Source: Xanthobacter autotrophicus
Lineage (GTDB): Bacteria > Pseudomonadota > Alphaproteobacteria > Rhizobiales > Xanthobacteraceae
Length of the DNA: 64,000 nucleotides
Direction: 5' to 3'
NCBI RefSeq assembly: GCF_029991245.1
Contig: NZ_JAIVFO010000005.1
Location: forward strand, 1-64,000
Positions 56,207 to 64,000 of the stretch are shown in pieces. The notes under the pieces are model-generated. The model was not told the DNA's origin. It saw nothing but the letters and a program-made list of their open reading frames with translations, and made no database searches. How positions within the stretch are numbered: position 1 is the stretch's first letter; each line of letters starts with the position of its first letter. The translations under genes and the position numbers were made by a program.

Positions 56207-59200
56207 CTACGCCGCCTCCACCGAAACGACGCCCGGAATGGCCTTGATGGCCCCGGCGATCTGGGGGGAGATGGGATATTTGCCGGGCAGGCTCACTTCC
56301 ACCTCGGCCCGCGCATCCTCCACCAGCAGGATGAGGCTGATCTCGCCCGCTCCCGCATCCCCGGCCCTGCCGTCCGCCAGGCGGCGGGCGATGCCCTCGA
56401 TGGGCTCGGGGGAGCGCAGGAAGATGCGCAGGCCCTTCTGGTGGCGGGTGGTGACGGGATCGAGCTTCTCGCAGGAATTGATGCGCACGCGTACATCCTC
56501 GCCGTTCAGCTCGGCCGCGACCATCATCAGCAGGGGCGTGCCGGGCTCCAGCAGGTCGCGATAGTGGGCGAGGCCCTCGGAGAAGATCACCGCCTCATAA
56601 TGGCCCGAGGGGTCGGAGAGGCCCACGATGCCCATGCGGGTGCCGGACTTGGTCCGCCGCTCCTGCTTGGACACCACGGTGGCCGCGAGCCGTCCCGCCG
56701 CCGCCCCGGAGCGCACGGCGCGGGAGAAATCGACGAAGGACTGCACCCGCATCTTCTTCAGCGCATCGGCATAGTCATCCAGCGGATGGCCGGTGAGGAA
56801 GAAGCCGATGGAATCATATTCCCTCTGCAGCCGCTCCGAGGGTAGCCAGGGCGCCACCTCCGGAATCGGGAGGGAGGCCGCCGTGGGGCCGGAGCCGAAC
56901 ATGTCGTTCTGTCCCGACTGGGCGTTCGCCTCCACCCGTTGCGCCTCGGCCACGATGGATTCGATGGCGGCAAACGCCCGGGCGCGGTTCTTCTCCAGCA
57001 CGTCGAAGCAGCCGGCGGCCATCAGGCTTTCCAGCGTGCGCTTGTTCACCAGCTTCACGGGCAGGCGCGACGCGAAATCGGCGAAGCTCTTGAAAGCCTT
57101 GTCGCCGCGCGCCTGAACCAGCGCGTCCACCGCCGCCCCGCCCACGCCCTTGATGGCGGCCATGGCGTAGATGATCTTCCCATCCTTCACCGCGAACTCG
57201 CGGGCGGACAGGTTGATGTTGGGCGGCACCACCTCGATGCCGAGGCGCTGGGCCTCCTGCCGGAATTCCGCGAGCTTGTCCGTGTTGCCCATGTCGAGGG
57301 TCATGGAGGCGGCGAGGAATTCGGTGGGGTAGTTCGCCTTCAGCCACGCCGTCTGGTAGGCGACGATGGCATAGGCGGCGGCGTGGGACTTGTTGAAGCC
57401 GTAGTCGGCGAACTTGGCGAGCAGGTCGAAGATGGTGTCCGCCTGCGCCTTCTCGATGCCGCGCCCGGCGGAGCCGGACACGAAGCGCTCGCGCTGCTTC
57501 TCCATCTCGGCGCGGATCTTCTTGCCCATGGCGCGGCGCAGGAGATCGGCCTCGCCCAGCGAATAGCCCGCCATGGCCTGGGCGATCTGCATCACCTGTT
57601 CCTGGTAGATGATGACGCCGAACGTCTCCTTCAGGTACGGCTCCAGCATGGGGTGGAGATAGTCCGGCTTGGCGCGGCCGTGCTTGCAGTCGCAATAGAC
57701 CGGGATGTTGGCCATGGGGCCGGGCCGGTACAGGGCCACGAGGGCGATCAGGTCCTCGACGCGGTCGGCCTTCATGTCGACCAGCGCCCGGCGCATGCCC
57801 GCGCTTTCCACCTGGAATACGCCCACCGTCTCGCCCTTGCCCAGCATGGCGTAGGTCCTGGGGTCGTCCAGCGGGATCTTGGAGATGTCGAGGTCGATGC
57901 CGCGCTGGTGGATCAGCTTCACCGCCTTGTCGATGGTGGTCAGCGTCTTCAGGCCGAGGAAGTCGAACTTCACCAGCCCGGCCTGCTCCACCCATTTCAT
58001 ATTATACTGGGTGACCGGCATGTCGGACTTGGGATCGCGATAAAGCGGCACCAGCTCGTGGAGCTTCCTGTCGCCGATCACGATGCCCGCCGCGTGGGTG
58101 GAGGCGTGGCGGTTGAGGCCCTCGAGGCGCACCGCAATGTCGAAGGCGCGCTTCACCACCTCTTCCTGGTCGCGGGAGGCCTGGAGGCGCGGCTCGTCCT
58201 CGATGGCCTGCTTCAGCGTGACCGGATTGGCCGGGTTCTGCGGCACCAGCTTGCACAGCTTGTCCACCTGCCCGTAGGGCATTTCCAGCACGCGCCCCAC
58301 GTCGCGCAGCACGCCGCGCGCCTGAAGCGTACCGAACGTGATGATCTGCGCCACCTGGGCCCGGCCGTAGCGCTCCTGCACGTAGTGGATCACCTCGTCG
58401 CGGCGCTCCTGGCAGAAGTCCACGTCGAAGTCGGGCATGGACACGCGGTCGGGGTTCAGGAAGCGCTCGAACAGCAGGCCGAACCGGAGCGGGTCGAGGT
58501 CGGTGATCTGGAGCGAATAGGCCACCAGCGAGCCGGCGCCCGATCCACGCCCCGGCCCCACCGGAATGTCATGGGCCTTGGCCCACTTGATGAAGTCCGA
58601 CACGATGAGGAAGTAGCCGGGAAACTTCATCTTGGTGATGACGGACAATTCGTAGGCGAGGCGCTCCTCGTAGGTGGCGATATCCAGCCCCGGCGCCGGC
58701 CCGTGCTTGTCGAGGCGCTGGGCAAGGCCCTCCCTGGCCTGCCGCTCCAGCTCGGCGGCCTCCTCCGCGAGGGGATCCCCCTCCCCCCCACCGGAGGTGA
58801 AACGCGGCAGGATGGGCTTCACCGTGCGCACCCGGTGGGCGCAGCGCCGGGCAATCTCCACCGTATTGGCCGTGGCCTCGGGCAGGTCGGCGAACAGGGC
58901 CAGCATTTCCGCGCGGGTCTTGAAGCGATGTTCGGGGGTCAGCCGGCGCCGGTCGCCCTCCGACAGCAGCCGGCCCTCGGCGATGCACAGCAGGCCGTCG
59001 TGGGCCTCATAATCGGTCTTGCTGGCGAAGAAGGGCTCGTTGGTCGCCACCAGCGGCACCCCCTTGGCATAGGCCAGCTCCAGCAGGCCGGCTTCGGCGA
59101 GGCGTTCGGCGTCGTGGCGCTGCACCTCCACATAGAGCCGGTCGCCGAACAGGGAGGCCAGCAGGTCGAGCCGTTCCGCCGCCAGCTCCGGATGGCCGGA

Positions 59201-59653
59201 CACCAGCGCCTTGTCGAGGGGGCCGGCCGGCCCGCCGGTGAGGGCGATGAGGCCGTCATGGGCGTCGGCGAGCCATTCCATCAGGATGCGCGGCTCGTCC
59301 TCGCTGGCGGTTTCGAGGAAGGAGCGCGAGACCAGCCGCATCAGGTTGCGCCAGCCCGGCTCCGACTGGGCCAAGAGCACGATGCGCGGCCGCTTGGGCC
59401 GGATCGCCCCGCGCGGGCCGGCGGGCTCCGGCAGGTCGAGAGCGAGGGAGACCCCGGCGATGGGCTGGATGCCCGCCCCTGCCATCTTCTCGGAGAATTC
59501 CAGCGCGCCGAACAGGTTGCCCGTATCGGTGAGGGCGATGGCCGGCTGCGCGTCCGCCTTCACGAGGTCGGCCAGCTTGCCGATGGACAGCGCCCCCTCC
59601 AGCAGCGAATAGGAGGAATGGACGTGCAGATGGATGAAGCCGGGATCGGGCAT
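56207..59653 (-). CDS. dnaE: DNA polymerase III subunit alpha
   Basis: This is the 1148-residue replicative polymerase. The N-terminal PHP domain starts FIHLHVHSSYSLLEGALSIG. The catalytic Asp pair lies in SMPDFDVDFCQERRDEVIHY. HASTHAAGIVIGD, YRPGPMANIPVYCD and the helix-hairpin-helix with AIKGVGGAAVDALVQARGDK follow. An OB domain (SGAAAGRLAATVVSKQERRT) and a tail end at VVSVEAA. Length fits DnaE1 rather than the shorter mutagenic DnaE2, and no imuAB genes are present. Confidence 0.97.
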   Translation of the reverse strand: MPDPGFIHLHVHSSYSLLEGALSIGKLADLVKADAQPAIALTDTGNLFGALEFSEKMAGAGIQPIAGVSLALDLPEPAGPRGAIRPKRPRIVLLAQSEPGWRNLMRLVSRSFLETASEDEPRILMEWLADAHDGLIALTGGPAGPLDKALVSGHPELAAERLDLLASLFGDRLYVEVQRHDAERLAEAGLLELAYAKGVPLVATNEPFFASKTDYEAHDGLLCIAEGRLLSEGDRRRLTPEHRFKTRAEMLALFADLPEATANTVEIARRCAHRVRTVKPILPRFTSGGGEGDPLAEEAAELERQAREGLAQRLDKHGPAPGLDIATYEERLAYELSVITKMKFPGYFLIVSDFIKWAKAHDIPVGPGRGSGAGSLVAYSLQITDLDPLRFGLLFERFLNPDRVSMPDFDVDFCQERRDEVIHYVQERYGRAQVAQIITFGTLQARGVLRDVGRVLEMPYGQVDKLCKLVPQNPANPVTLKQAIEDEPRLQASRDQEEVVKRAFDIAVRLEGLNRHASTHAAGIVIGDRKLHELVPLYRDPKSDMPVTQYNMKWVEQAGLVKFDFLGLKTLTTIDKAVKLIHQRGIDLDISKIPLDDPRTYAMLGKGETVGVFQVESAGMRRALVDMKADRVEDLIALVALYRPGPMANIPVYCDCKHGRAKPDYLHPMLEPYLKETFGVIIYQEQVMQIAQAMAGYSLGEADLLRRAMGKKIRAEMEKQRERFVSGSAGRGIEKAQADTIFDLLAKFADYGFNKSHAAAYAIVAYQTAWLKANYPTEFLAASMTLDMGNTDKLAEFRQEAQRLGIEVVPPNINLSAREFAVKDGKIIYAMAAIKGVGGAAVDALVQARGDKAFKSFADFASRLPVKLVNKRTLESLMAAGCFDVLEKNRARAFAAIESIVAEAQRVEANAQSGQNDMFGSGPTAASLPIPEVAPWLPSERLQREYDSIGFFLTGHPLDDYADALKKMRVQSFVDFSRAVRSGAAAGRLAATVVSKQERRTKSGTRMGIVGLSDPSGHYEAVIFSEGLAHYRDLLEPGTPLLMMVAAELNGEDVRVRINSCEKLDPVTTRHQKGLRIFLRSPEPIEGIARRLADGRAGDAGAGEISLILLVEDARAEVEVSLPGKYPISPQIAGAIKAIPGVVSVEAA

Positions 59654-59700
59654 GAACCAAAGCGGGTGCGAGGAGAGTCGATTGCCGGTGATCTTAGAGC

Positions 59701-59740
59701 CGGATCCGATCAGATTGAATCAATCTGATCGGTGAATCCG
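59701..59740. repeat. GATCGG-type palindrome upstream of dnaE
   Basis: CCGATCAGATTGA (59706-59718) and TCAATCTGATCGG (59720-59732) are perfect 13-base arms around one base, with outer CGGAT/ATCCG pairing at 59701-59705 and 59736-59740. It sits in the 96-base gap between the PIN-toxin stop and the dnaE start, on the same strand as both, so it could end the toxin transcript or act as an operator for dnaE. Confidence 0.65.
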
Positions 59741-59749
59741 CTCGAAGTT

Positions 59750-60154
59750 TTAGAGCGAAGGGGCCACCAAGGTCACTGTGGGAAAGTAGCTCGTGTAGCG
59801 GCCGCGATCGCGGGTCAGGAGCGGCCGCCCGGCGACGGCGGCATGGGCGCCGATGAGAAAGTCCGGCAGAACGCCGGTGCGGGCTCCACCCGCCTTGCGG
59901 TATCGGCCGAAGACCTTGCCGGCCAGAAAGAGCGCCGCGCGCGGCGTCTCGACGAGGGTGATGCCGGCCACCGCGAAAAATTCGTCCACCGCTTCGACAC
60001 GGGCATAGCGCACCGACAGCTCGGCATAGACCATGGGATCGGCGAGGAGCGGACCCTCCAGCGCCGCCGCTTCGAGATGCTCTTGCGACCACTCGGCCCA
60101 GACCGGATCGTCCGTCACCAGATCGAGCAGCACGTTGGTATCCACGAAGGTCAT
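59750..60154 (-). CDS. PIN-domain toxin (VapC-like)
   Basis: This is 134 residues from ATG 60154. TFVDTNVLLDLVTDD starts the PIN fold with Asp5; LADPMVYAELSVRY carries the second acidic residue, PDFLIGAHAAVAGRPLLTRD the next, and RGRYTSYFPTVTLVAP closes it. PIN toxins are Mg-dependent ribonucleases that often cut tRNA. It lies 10 bases downstream of an AbrB-type antitoxin gene, the usual VapBC order. Confidence 0.9.
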   Translation of the reverse strand: MTFVDTNVLLDLVTDDPVWAEWSQEHLEAAALEGPLLADPMVYAELSVRYARVEAVDEFFAVAGITLVETPRAALFLAGKVFGRYRKAGGARTGVLPDFLIGAHAAVAGRPLLTRDRGRYTSYFPTVTLVAPSL

Positions 60155-60164
60155 CGCCGCCGGC

Positions 60165-60395
60165 TCATCCCTCGCCGCGGGTGAGCGCCATGATGGCGTC
60201 GGTGCTGAGGCCCTCCCCCGCATGGCCGCGCAATTTCGCGAACCGGCCGTGATGGGTGCTCTCCCCGACCTTGGTGAAGATCACGCGGTCACCCTCCAGG
60301 CGGAACTCCACCGCGCTGCCCGGCGTGATGCCGAGCAGATCGCGCACCCTTTTGGGAACCGTCACCTGTCCCTTGCGCGTCACCGTGCTGGCCAT
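60165..60395 (-). CDS. AbrB/SpoVT-type antitoxin (VapB-like)
   Basis: This 76-residue protein begins STVTRKGQVTVPKRVRDLLG and then SAVEFRLEGDRVIFTKV, the swapped-hairpin AbrB DNA-binding fold. The C-terminal 30 residues (STDAIMALTRGEG) would wrap the toxin. It is the first gene of the pair and probably represses the operon through the inverted repeat just upstream. Confidence 0.9.
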   Translation of the reverse strand: MASTVTRKGQVTVPKRVRDLLGITPGSAVEFRLEGDRVIFTKVGESTHHGRFAKLRGHAGEGLSTDAIMALTRGEG

Positions 60396-60397
60396 TT

Positions 60398-60427
60398 GGT
60401 AATACCTCGCACACTATACGCATTACC
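60398..60427 (-). promoter_or_regulatory. promoter/operator of the VapBC-like pair
   Basis: GGTAAT (60398-60403) and ATTACC (60422-60427) are inverted arms 18 bases apart, directly before the antitoxin start. Between them on the minus strand TATAGT fits a -10 box. An AbrB-type antitoxin bound here would cover the promoter. Confidence 0.45.
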
Positions 60428-60463
60428 TACCATAGGGACCTCGCGCCCGCGAGCCTTGCGCCT

Positions 60464-60901
60464 TTGCCCTCCGGTCTTTCCACCTCCTGGCTGTTCTGGG
60501 CCCTGCTGTCCGCGGCGTTCGCGGCGCTCACCGCCATCTTCGCCAAGGTGGGGGTGGCGAATATCCATTCCGACCTCGCGACGCTGCTGCGCACCATCAT
60601 CATCCTCGCCCTGGTGGCCGCCATGGTGGGGTTCGGTGGCTCATGGCAGGCGCCCACAGAGATCCCTGCGCGGACATGGATGTTCCTCACCCTGTCGGGC
60701 CTTGCCACCGGAGCGTCGTGGCTGTGCTATTTCCGCGCCTTGAAGCTTGGCGATGCGGCGCGGGTGGCGCCGGTGGACAAGCTGAGCGTGGTGCTGGTCG
60801 CCATCTTCGGCATCGTGTTCCTGGGCGAGCGCCTGAGCGCGCTGGCGACCCTTGGCGTCGTCCTCATCGCCGCCGGGGCGGCGCTGGTGGCGCTGGGCTG
60901 A
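60464..60901 (+). CDS. single-EamA-domain membrane protein
   Basis: This is 145 residues from TTG 60464, the only in-frame start. Five hydrophobic helices correspond to one half of a drug/metabolite transporter: WALLSAAFAALTAIFAKVGV at the start and AARVAPVDKLSVVLVAIFGI with FLGERLSALATLGVVLIAAG at the end. Such half-size EamA proteins would work as dimers. No substrate is suggested. Confidence 0.87.
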   Translation: MPSGLSTSWLFWALLSAAFAALTAIFAKVGVANIHSDLATLLRTIIILALVAAMVGFGGSWQAPTEIPARTWMFLTLSGLATGASWLCYFRALKLGDAARVAPVDKLSVVLVAIFGIVFLGERLSALATLGVVLIAAGAALVALG

Positions 60902-60902
60902 C

Positions 60903-60955
60903 GCATTTTCAAGCGTGGGCACCGGTTCGCGTAAAGGAAATGCGAACGAAAGTGC
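60903..60955. repeat. dispersed intergenic element, core CTTTACGCGAACCGGT (reverse)
   Basis: The minus strand carries the 16-base core at 60936-60921, identical to 17841-17856. The flanks TTCGCATTTC and GCTTGAAAATGC match the other copy loosely. It fills nearly the whole 58-base gap between the convergent EamA and thiL genes, so it may be used as a transcript end. Confidence 0.6.
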
Positions 60956-60959
60956 CGGC

Positions 60960-61967
60960 TCAGAAGTGGCTGAAGCTGCCGGCGCCGAGGTCCAGCGCAT
61001 GGCCGCCGGCATCGGTCACCGCGAAGCCCGGCTGCTCGCGCGTCTCGCCGATCAGCGTCACCGGCACGCCCACCCGGGCGGCCTCGGCGGTGAAGGCGTG
61101 GACCAGGGCATGGGGCACGCAGGCCACCACCTCGTAATCGTCCCCGCCGGTGACCGCGGTCCTGAACAGGCCGGCGTCCGCAGCGATGGCCGCAGCAGCA
61201 GCGGCCGAAACCGGCACGCGCCGCGCCTCGATGTGCCCGCCGCAGCCGGAAGCTCCGAGCATCTTTGCCACGTCGCCGACCAGCCCGTCGGACACATCCA
61301 TGGCAGCCTTGGCATAGCGGCGCAGGATCGGGGCGATGGCGAGCCGAGGCTGGGGGTGCAGATAGCGGTCAAGGAGATGACCGCGCTGTTCGTCGCTCAG
61401 GCCGGCGAAGGCCACAGCCTTGCTGTCCTGCCGCAGCCGCAGGCCCAGCGCCGCATCGCCGATGGTGCCGGTCACGAGGATGGCCTGGCCGGGCTTTGCC
61501 CCCGTGCGCGGCACGAATGCCCCCCGGGGCACCGACCCCAGCGCTGTCAGCGTGATGGTGACCGGACCGGGGGTGGAAACCGTGTCGCCGCCGAGGATGG
61601 GGCACAGATAGCGCTCGCAATCCTCGCCCAGGGCCGCCGAGAAGGCTTCCATCCAGGCGTCGGGCGTTTCCTTGGGCAGGGCCAGCGCCAGCAGGGCACC
61701 GAGCGGGTCGGCCCCCTTGGCGGCAAGGTCGGAGAGGTTTACCCGCAGCGCCTTGCGGGCGATGGATGCGGGCGGATCATCGGCAAAGAAATGCACTCCC
61801 GCCACCACCGCGTCCTTGGTGAGCACCAGGTCGCAGCCCACGGGCGGGGTCAGCAGCGCGGCATCGTCAAGCAGGCCGAGGGCGGCGGACGAACCGGCGA
61901 TGGGGCGCAGGAAGCGCGCGATGAAGCGGTCCTCGCCCGATCCCCCTGCCACGTCGCCGTCCGCCAT
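60960..61967 (-). CDS. thiL: thiamine-monophosphate kinase
   Basis: This 335-residue enzyme phosphorylates thiamine phosphate to the active diphosphate. GLLDDAALLTPPVGCDLVLT, FADDPPASIARKALRVNLSD, GGDTVSTPGPV and AMDVSDGLVGDVAKML are the conserved magnesium and ATP sites of the PurM-like fold. GGDDYEVV near the C-terminus fits. It starts 1 base after the nusB stop and is the last gene of the riboflavin-nusB operon. Confidence 0.95.
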   Translation of the reverse strand: MADGDVAGGSGEDRFIARFLRPIAGSSAALGLLDDAALLTPPVGCDLVLTKDAVVAGVHFFADDPPASIARKALRVNLSDLAAKGADPLGALLALALPKETPDAWMEAFSAALGEDCERYLCPILGGDTVSTPGPVTITLTALGSVPRGAFVPRTGAKPGQAILVTGTIGDAALGLRLRQDSKAVAFAGLSDEQRGHLLDRYLHPQPRLAIAPILRRYAKAAMDVSDGLVGDVAKMLGASGCGGHIEARRVPVSAAAAAAIAADAGLFRTAVTGGDDYEVVACVPHALVHAFTAEAARVGVPVTLIGETREQPGFAVTDAGGHALDLGAGSFSHF

Positions 61968-61968
61968 G

Positions 61969-62457
61969 TCAGCCGCCCTTGAATTCGTCGGGGCGCAGAT
62001 CGTGGGCCAGGGTGTCCAGCACGGCGTTGACCATGCCGGTCTCGTCGCGATCGAGGAACGCGCCGGCCACGTTCACATATTCGGTGATGACCACGCGGGC
62101 CGGCACGTCGGGCTTCGATGCCAGCTCGAAGGCGCCGGCGCGCAGCACCGCGCGCAGCACGGCTTCCACCCGCTTCAGCGGCCAGCCCTTGGTGAGGGCA
62201 TTGTCCACCATCGGGTCGATGCGGCGCTGGTCGTTCAGCACCCCTTCCACCACGGTGCGGAACAGGCGCACGTCGGCCTCGGGGAACTCCACGCCTTCCA
62301 CCTCCTGGCCGAGCCAGTGGCTCTCGAACTCGGCGAGAATGTCGTTCAGCGGGGTCTGGGCAAGGTCCATCTGGTAGAGCGCCTGCACCGCGCCGAGGCG
62401 GGCCGCGCTCTTCTTCATGGGCTTGGCGGGGGCGCCCTGAGCGGTCACGTCCTTCAT
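61969..62457 (-). CDS. nusB: transcription antitermination factor NusB
   Basis: This 162-residue all-helical protein forms the rRNA antitermination complex with NusE (S10). [29 protein letters not shown]-type helix pairs ([20 protein letters not shown]) and [20 protein letters not shown] are typical. The start ATG overlaps the ribH stop. The ribH-nusB-thiL order is conserved in proteobacteria. Confidence 0.96.
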   Translation of the reverse strand: MKDVTAQGAPAKPMKKSAARLGAVQALYQMDLAQTPLNDILAEFESHWLGQEVEGVEFPEADVRLFRTVVEGVLNDQRRIDPMVDNALTKGWPLKRVEAVLRAVLRAGAFELASKPDVPARVVITEYVNVAGAFLDRDETGMVNAVLDTLAHDLRPDEFKGG

Positions 62458-62954
62458 GCTTCCAGCCGCCGCCGCAGGCGCAGCAGGGTGAGCGCCGCTT
62501 CCGCCGCGCCGCCGCCCTTGTTGCCTTCGGAGACGCGGGCGCGCTCCCAGGCCTGGGCCTCGGTGTCCACGGTGAGGATGCCGTTGCCCACCGGCAGCGC
62601 ATGCGCCATGCCGAGGTCCATGAGGCCACGGGCGGATTCCCCGGCCACGATCTCGAAATGATAGGTCTCGCCGCGGACCACCACGCCGAGGCCCACCACC
62701 GCGTCCACCGCATTGCCGGTGATCTCGGCCGCTTCCAGCGCGATCTCGGCGGCGATGGGCACCTCCAGCGCGCCTGGCACGGTGATCACCTCCACCTCGA
62801 CGCCGGCTGCCTCCAGCACGGCGCGGGCGCCGGCGAGAAGCTCATCGGCGAGGGCCTCGTAATAGCGCCCCTCCACGATGAGCACCCGGGCGCCTTCAAG
62901 CGGGCCGCCGTTGAGCGAGGCGGCGCCCGCGCCTTCCCTGCGCGTCGTGACCAT
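62454..62954 (-). CDS. ribH: 6,7-dimethyl-8-ribityllumazine synthase
   Basis: This 166-residue enzyme is from ATG 62954. It joins the ribityl-pyrimidine and the four-carbon phosphate to lumazine. [20 protein letters not shown] and [20 protein letters not shown] (catalytic His) are the active-site blocks; [15 protein letters not shown] closes the fold. It usually forms pentamers or 60-mers. It is 61 bases downstream of ribE. Confidence 0.96.
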   Translation of the reverse strand: MVTTRREGAGAASLNGGPLEGARVLIVEGRYYEALADELLAGARAVLEAAGVEVEVITVPGALEVPIAAEIALEAAEITGNAVDAVVGLGVVVRGETYHFEIVAGESARGLMDLGMAHALPVGNGILTVDTEAQAWERARVSEGNKGGGAAEAALTLLRLRRRLEA

Positions 62955-63015
62955 GGAATGTCTCTCCAGAACCGTTTGGCGCCGCGCACGGCACCGGAAT
63001 TGGTCGCGAGGCGTA

Positions 63016-63627
63016 CTAGGCCCGGGGGAACTCCGCAAGCCGGGCGGCATAGCGAGCCATCAGGTCCACCTCGAAATTGACCATGTCCCCCGCCTTGACG
63101 GCCCCCCAGGTGGTGACTGCCAGGGTGTGGGGAATAAGCAGGCAGGAGAAGGTGTTGCCCTCCACCGTGTTCACCGTGAGGGAGGTGCCGTCGAGGGCCA
63201 CCGACCCCTTCGCCGCGACAAAACGGGCGAATGGCTCCGGCACCTCGAACACGAAGCGGGTGGTGACGCCGAGGTCCTCGCGCGACACCACCTTCGCCGT
63301 GCAGTCCACATGGCCTGAGACCATGTGGCCGCCCAGTTCGTCGCCCATCTTCAGCGACCGTTCCAGATTGATGCGCCGGCCCTGCGTCCAGCCGCCCACG
63401 GTGGTGATCGCAAGCGTCTCCGGTCCGGCGTCCACGGTGAAGAGGGTGCCGCGCGGGCCGCCGTCCGCCACCGAGGTGACGGTAAGGCACACCCCCGCAT
63501 GGGCGATGGAGGCGCCCACATCGATGCCCGCCGCCTCATAGGCGGTGGCGATGGTGAGGGTCTTGACCTCCCCCTTCGTCTCCACGGCGACGAGGTCGCC
63601 CATGTCGGTGACGATGCCGGTGAACAT
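63016..63627 (-). CDS. ribE: riboflavin synthase, alpha chain
   Basis: This is 203 residues from ATG 63627. It makes riboflavin from two lumazines. Two lumazine-binding repeats are visible: [12 protein letters not shown] with GVCLTVTSV in the first, and [10 protein letters not shown] with [15 protein letters not shown] in the second. The start lies one base after the ribD stop. No FMN riboswitch is seen inside this part of the operon. Confidence 0.96.
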   Translation of the reverse strand: MFTGIVTDMGDLVAVETKGEVKTLTIATAYEAAGIDVGASIAHAGVCLTVTSVADGGPRGTLFTVDAGPETLAITTVGGWTQGRRINLERSLKMGDELGGHMVSGHVDCTAKVVSREDLGVTTRFVFEVPEPFARFVAAKGSVALDGTSLTVNTVEGNTFSCLLIPHTLAVTTWGAVKAGDMVNFEVDLMARYAARLAEFPRA

Positions 63628-63628
63628 G

Positions 63629-64000
63629 TCAGCGTCTCCACAAGCGCACGAGCTGGTCGGCGCCAAGCTCGGCGCGCTCCACCTCGGCGAAGCCCACGGG
63701 GGCGAAAAGGCGGCCGAGCGGACGGCCGGCCAGAGCATCATAGGCATCCGGGCCCAGCAGCACCGGGCTGTGGAAGATCGCCACCTCGTCCACCAGGCCC
63801 GCCTCCAGGACGGCGGCGGCGGTGGTGGGGCCGCCTTCCACCATCAGCCGGGTGATGCCGAGCAGGCCCAGCAGCTTGAGCACCGCCGGCAGATGCAGCC
63901 GCCCCTCAATGCCGCCACGCGGCGCGCGCAGCACCTCCACGCCCTTTTCCATGAGGGCGGCGGCGCGCTCGGCCGGGGCATCCTCCGCCGCGATCACCCA
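63629..64000 (-). CDS. ribD: riboflavin biosynthesis protein RibD, C-terminal part
   Basis: The frame is open to the right edge, so the N-terminal deaminase domain lies outside. The visible 123 residues are the end of the reductase domain: LLGLLGITRLMVEGGPTTAA and then AVLEAGLVDEVAIFHSPVLL, the NADPH-dependent reductase signature. RibD deaminates and reduces the pyrimidine intermediate of riboflavin synthesis. It is the most upstream visible gene of the rib-nusB-thiL operon. Confidence 0.93.
   Translation of the reverse strand, partial: WVIAAEDAPAERAAALMEKGVEVLRAPRGGIEGRLHLPAVLKLLGLLGITRLMVEGGPTTAAAVLEAGLVDEVAIFHSPVLLGPDAYDALAGRPLGRLFAPVGFAEVERAELGADQLVRLWRR

Noticed and set aside
56939-59728. 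929-codon open frame antisense to dnaE
   Set aside because: Mirror of dnaE codon bias; no protein family visible.

Overview
The window is about 70% GC, has densely packed genes and many translationally coupled (ATGA/GTGA) gene pairs. Gene content and order point to an alphaproteobacterium of the Hyphomicrobiales (Rhizobiales). Supporting signs are the yajC-secD-secF group followed by two homologues of mitochondrial complex I assembly factors, TrmFO, a Bpt-type leucyltransferase, a DUF6163 protein, GTTC-N7-GTTC LexA boxes and intergenic palindromes of a rhizobial type. A Xanthobacteraceae-like host is my best guess, but it is an inference. I found no rRNA, tRNA, CRISPR array, insertion sequence or prophage.

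Layout. Positions 1-12,472 form an accessory block of exported proteins: the tail of a CHASE2 membrane protein, an exported protein of unknown fold, two caspase-like peptidases on opposite strands, a CHAT peptidase, a helical-repeat protein and a trypsin-like zymogen. All the complete ones have signal sequences. This looks like an envelope protease network and is the best candidate for an undescribed system. Positions 12,511-16,528 hold a DUF2157/DUF4401/GDYXXLXY membrane operon and small proteins of unknown function. Then come glk, a LysE exporter, gyrA, ssb and uvrA. The ssb-uvrA divergent region holds two LexA boxes. uvrA is followed by a 26-bp perfect hairpin and a 53-residue DUF1127 gene.

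Positions 27,013-40,377 carry trmFO with a kinase-like protein, the yajC-secD-secF-Mth938-squalene-synthase-like operon, a CinA/PncC protein, recQ, and a coupled pair made of a DUF47/PhoU-like protein and a pyruvate phosphate dikinase relative without the PEP/pyruvate barrel. Positions 40,470-45,858 hold an FmdB-like zinc ribbon, a TrpC-like protein with most catalytic residues replaced, a Rieske ferredoxin, an SDR without the usual Tyr, a small HTH regulator, an O-methyltransferase and a DUF6163/hydroxyisobutyryl-CoA hydrolase pair. Positions 46,083-55,896 carry hemB, ilvA, an RDD protein, bpt, MarC, a hydroxyacyl-CoA dehydrogenase, eno, queF, a DUF1835 protein and an AI-2E family protein. 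Positions 56,207-64,000 hold dnaE, a VapBC-like pair, an EamA protein and the ribD-ribE-ribH-nusB-thiL operon; ribD is cut by the right edge.

Several families of intergenic palindromes recur: a CCGATCAG/CTGATCGG palindrome near 18.8, 40.4 and 59.7 kb; an element with the core CTTTACGCGAACCGGT at 17.8 and 60.9 kb; and a CT-rich inverted pair at 56.0-56.1 kb. Function calls come from motifs read by eye. No database search was run.
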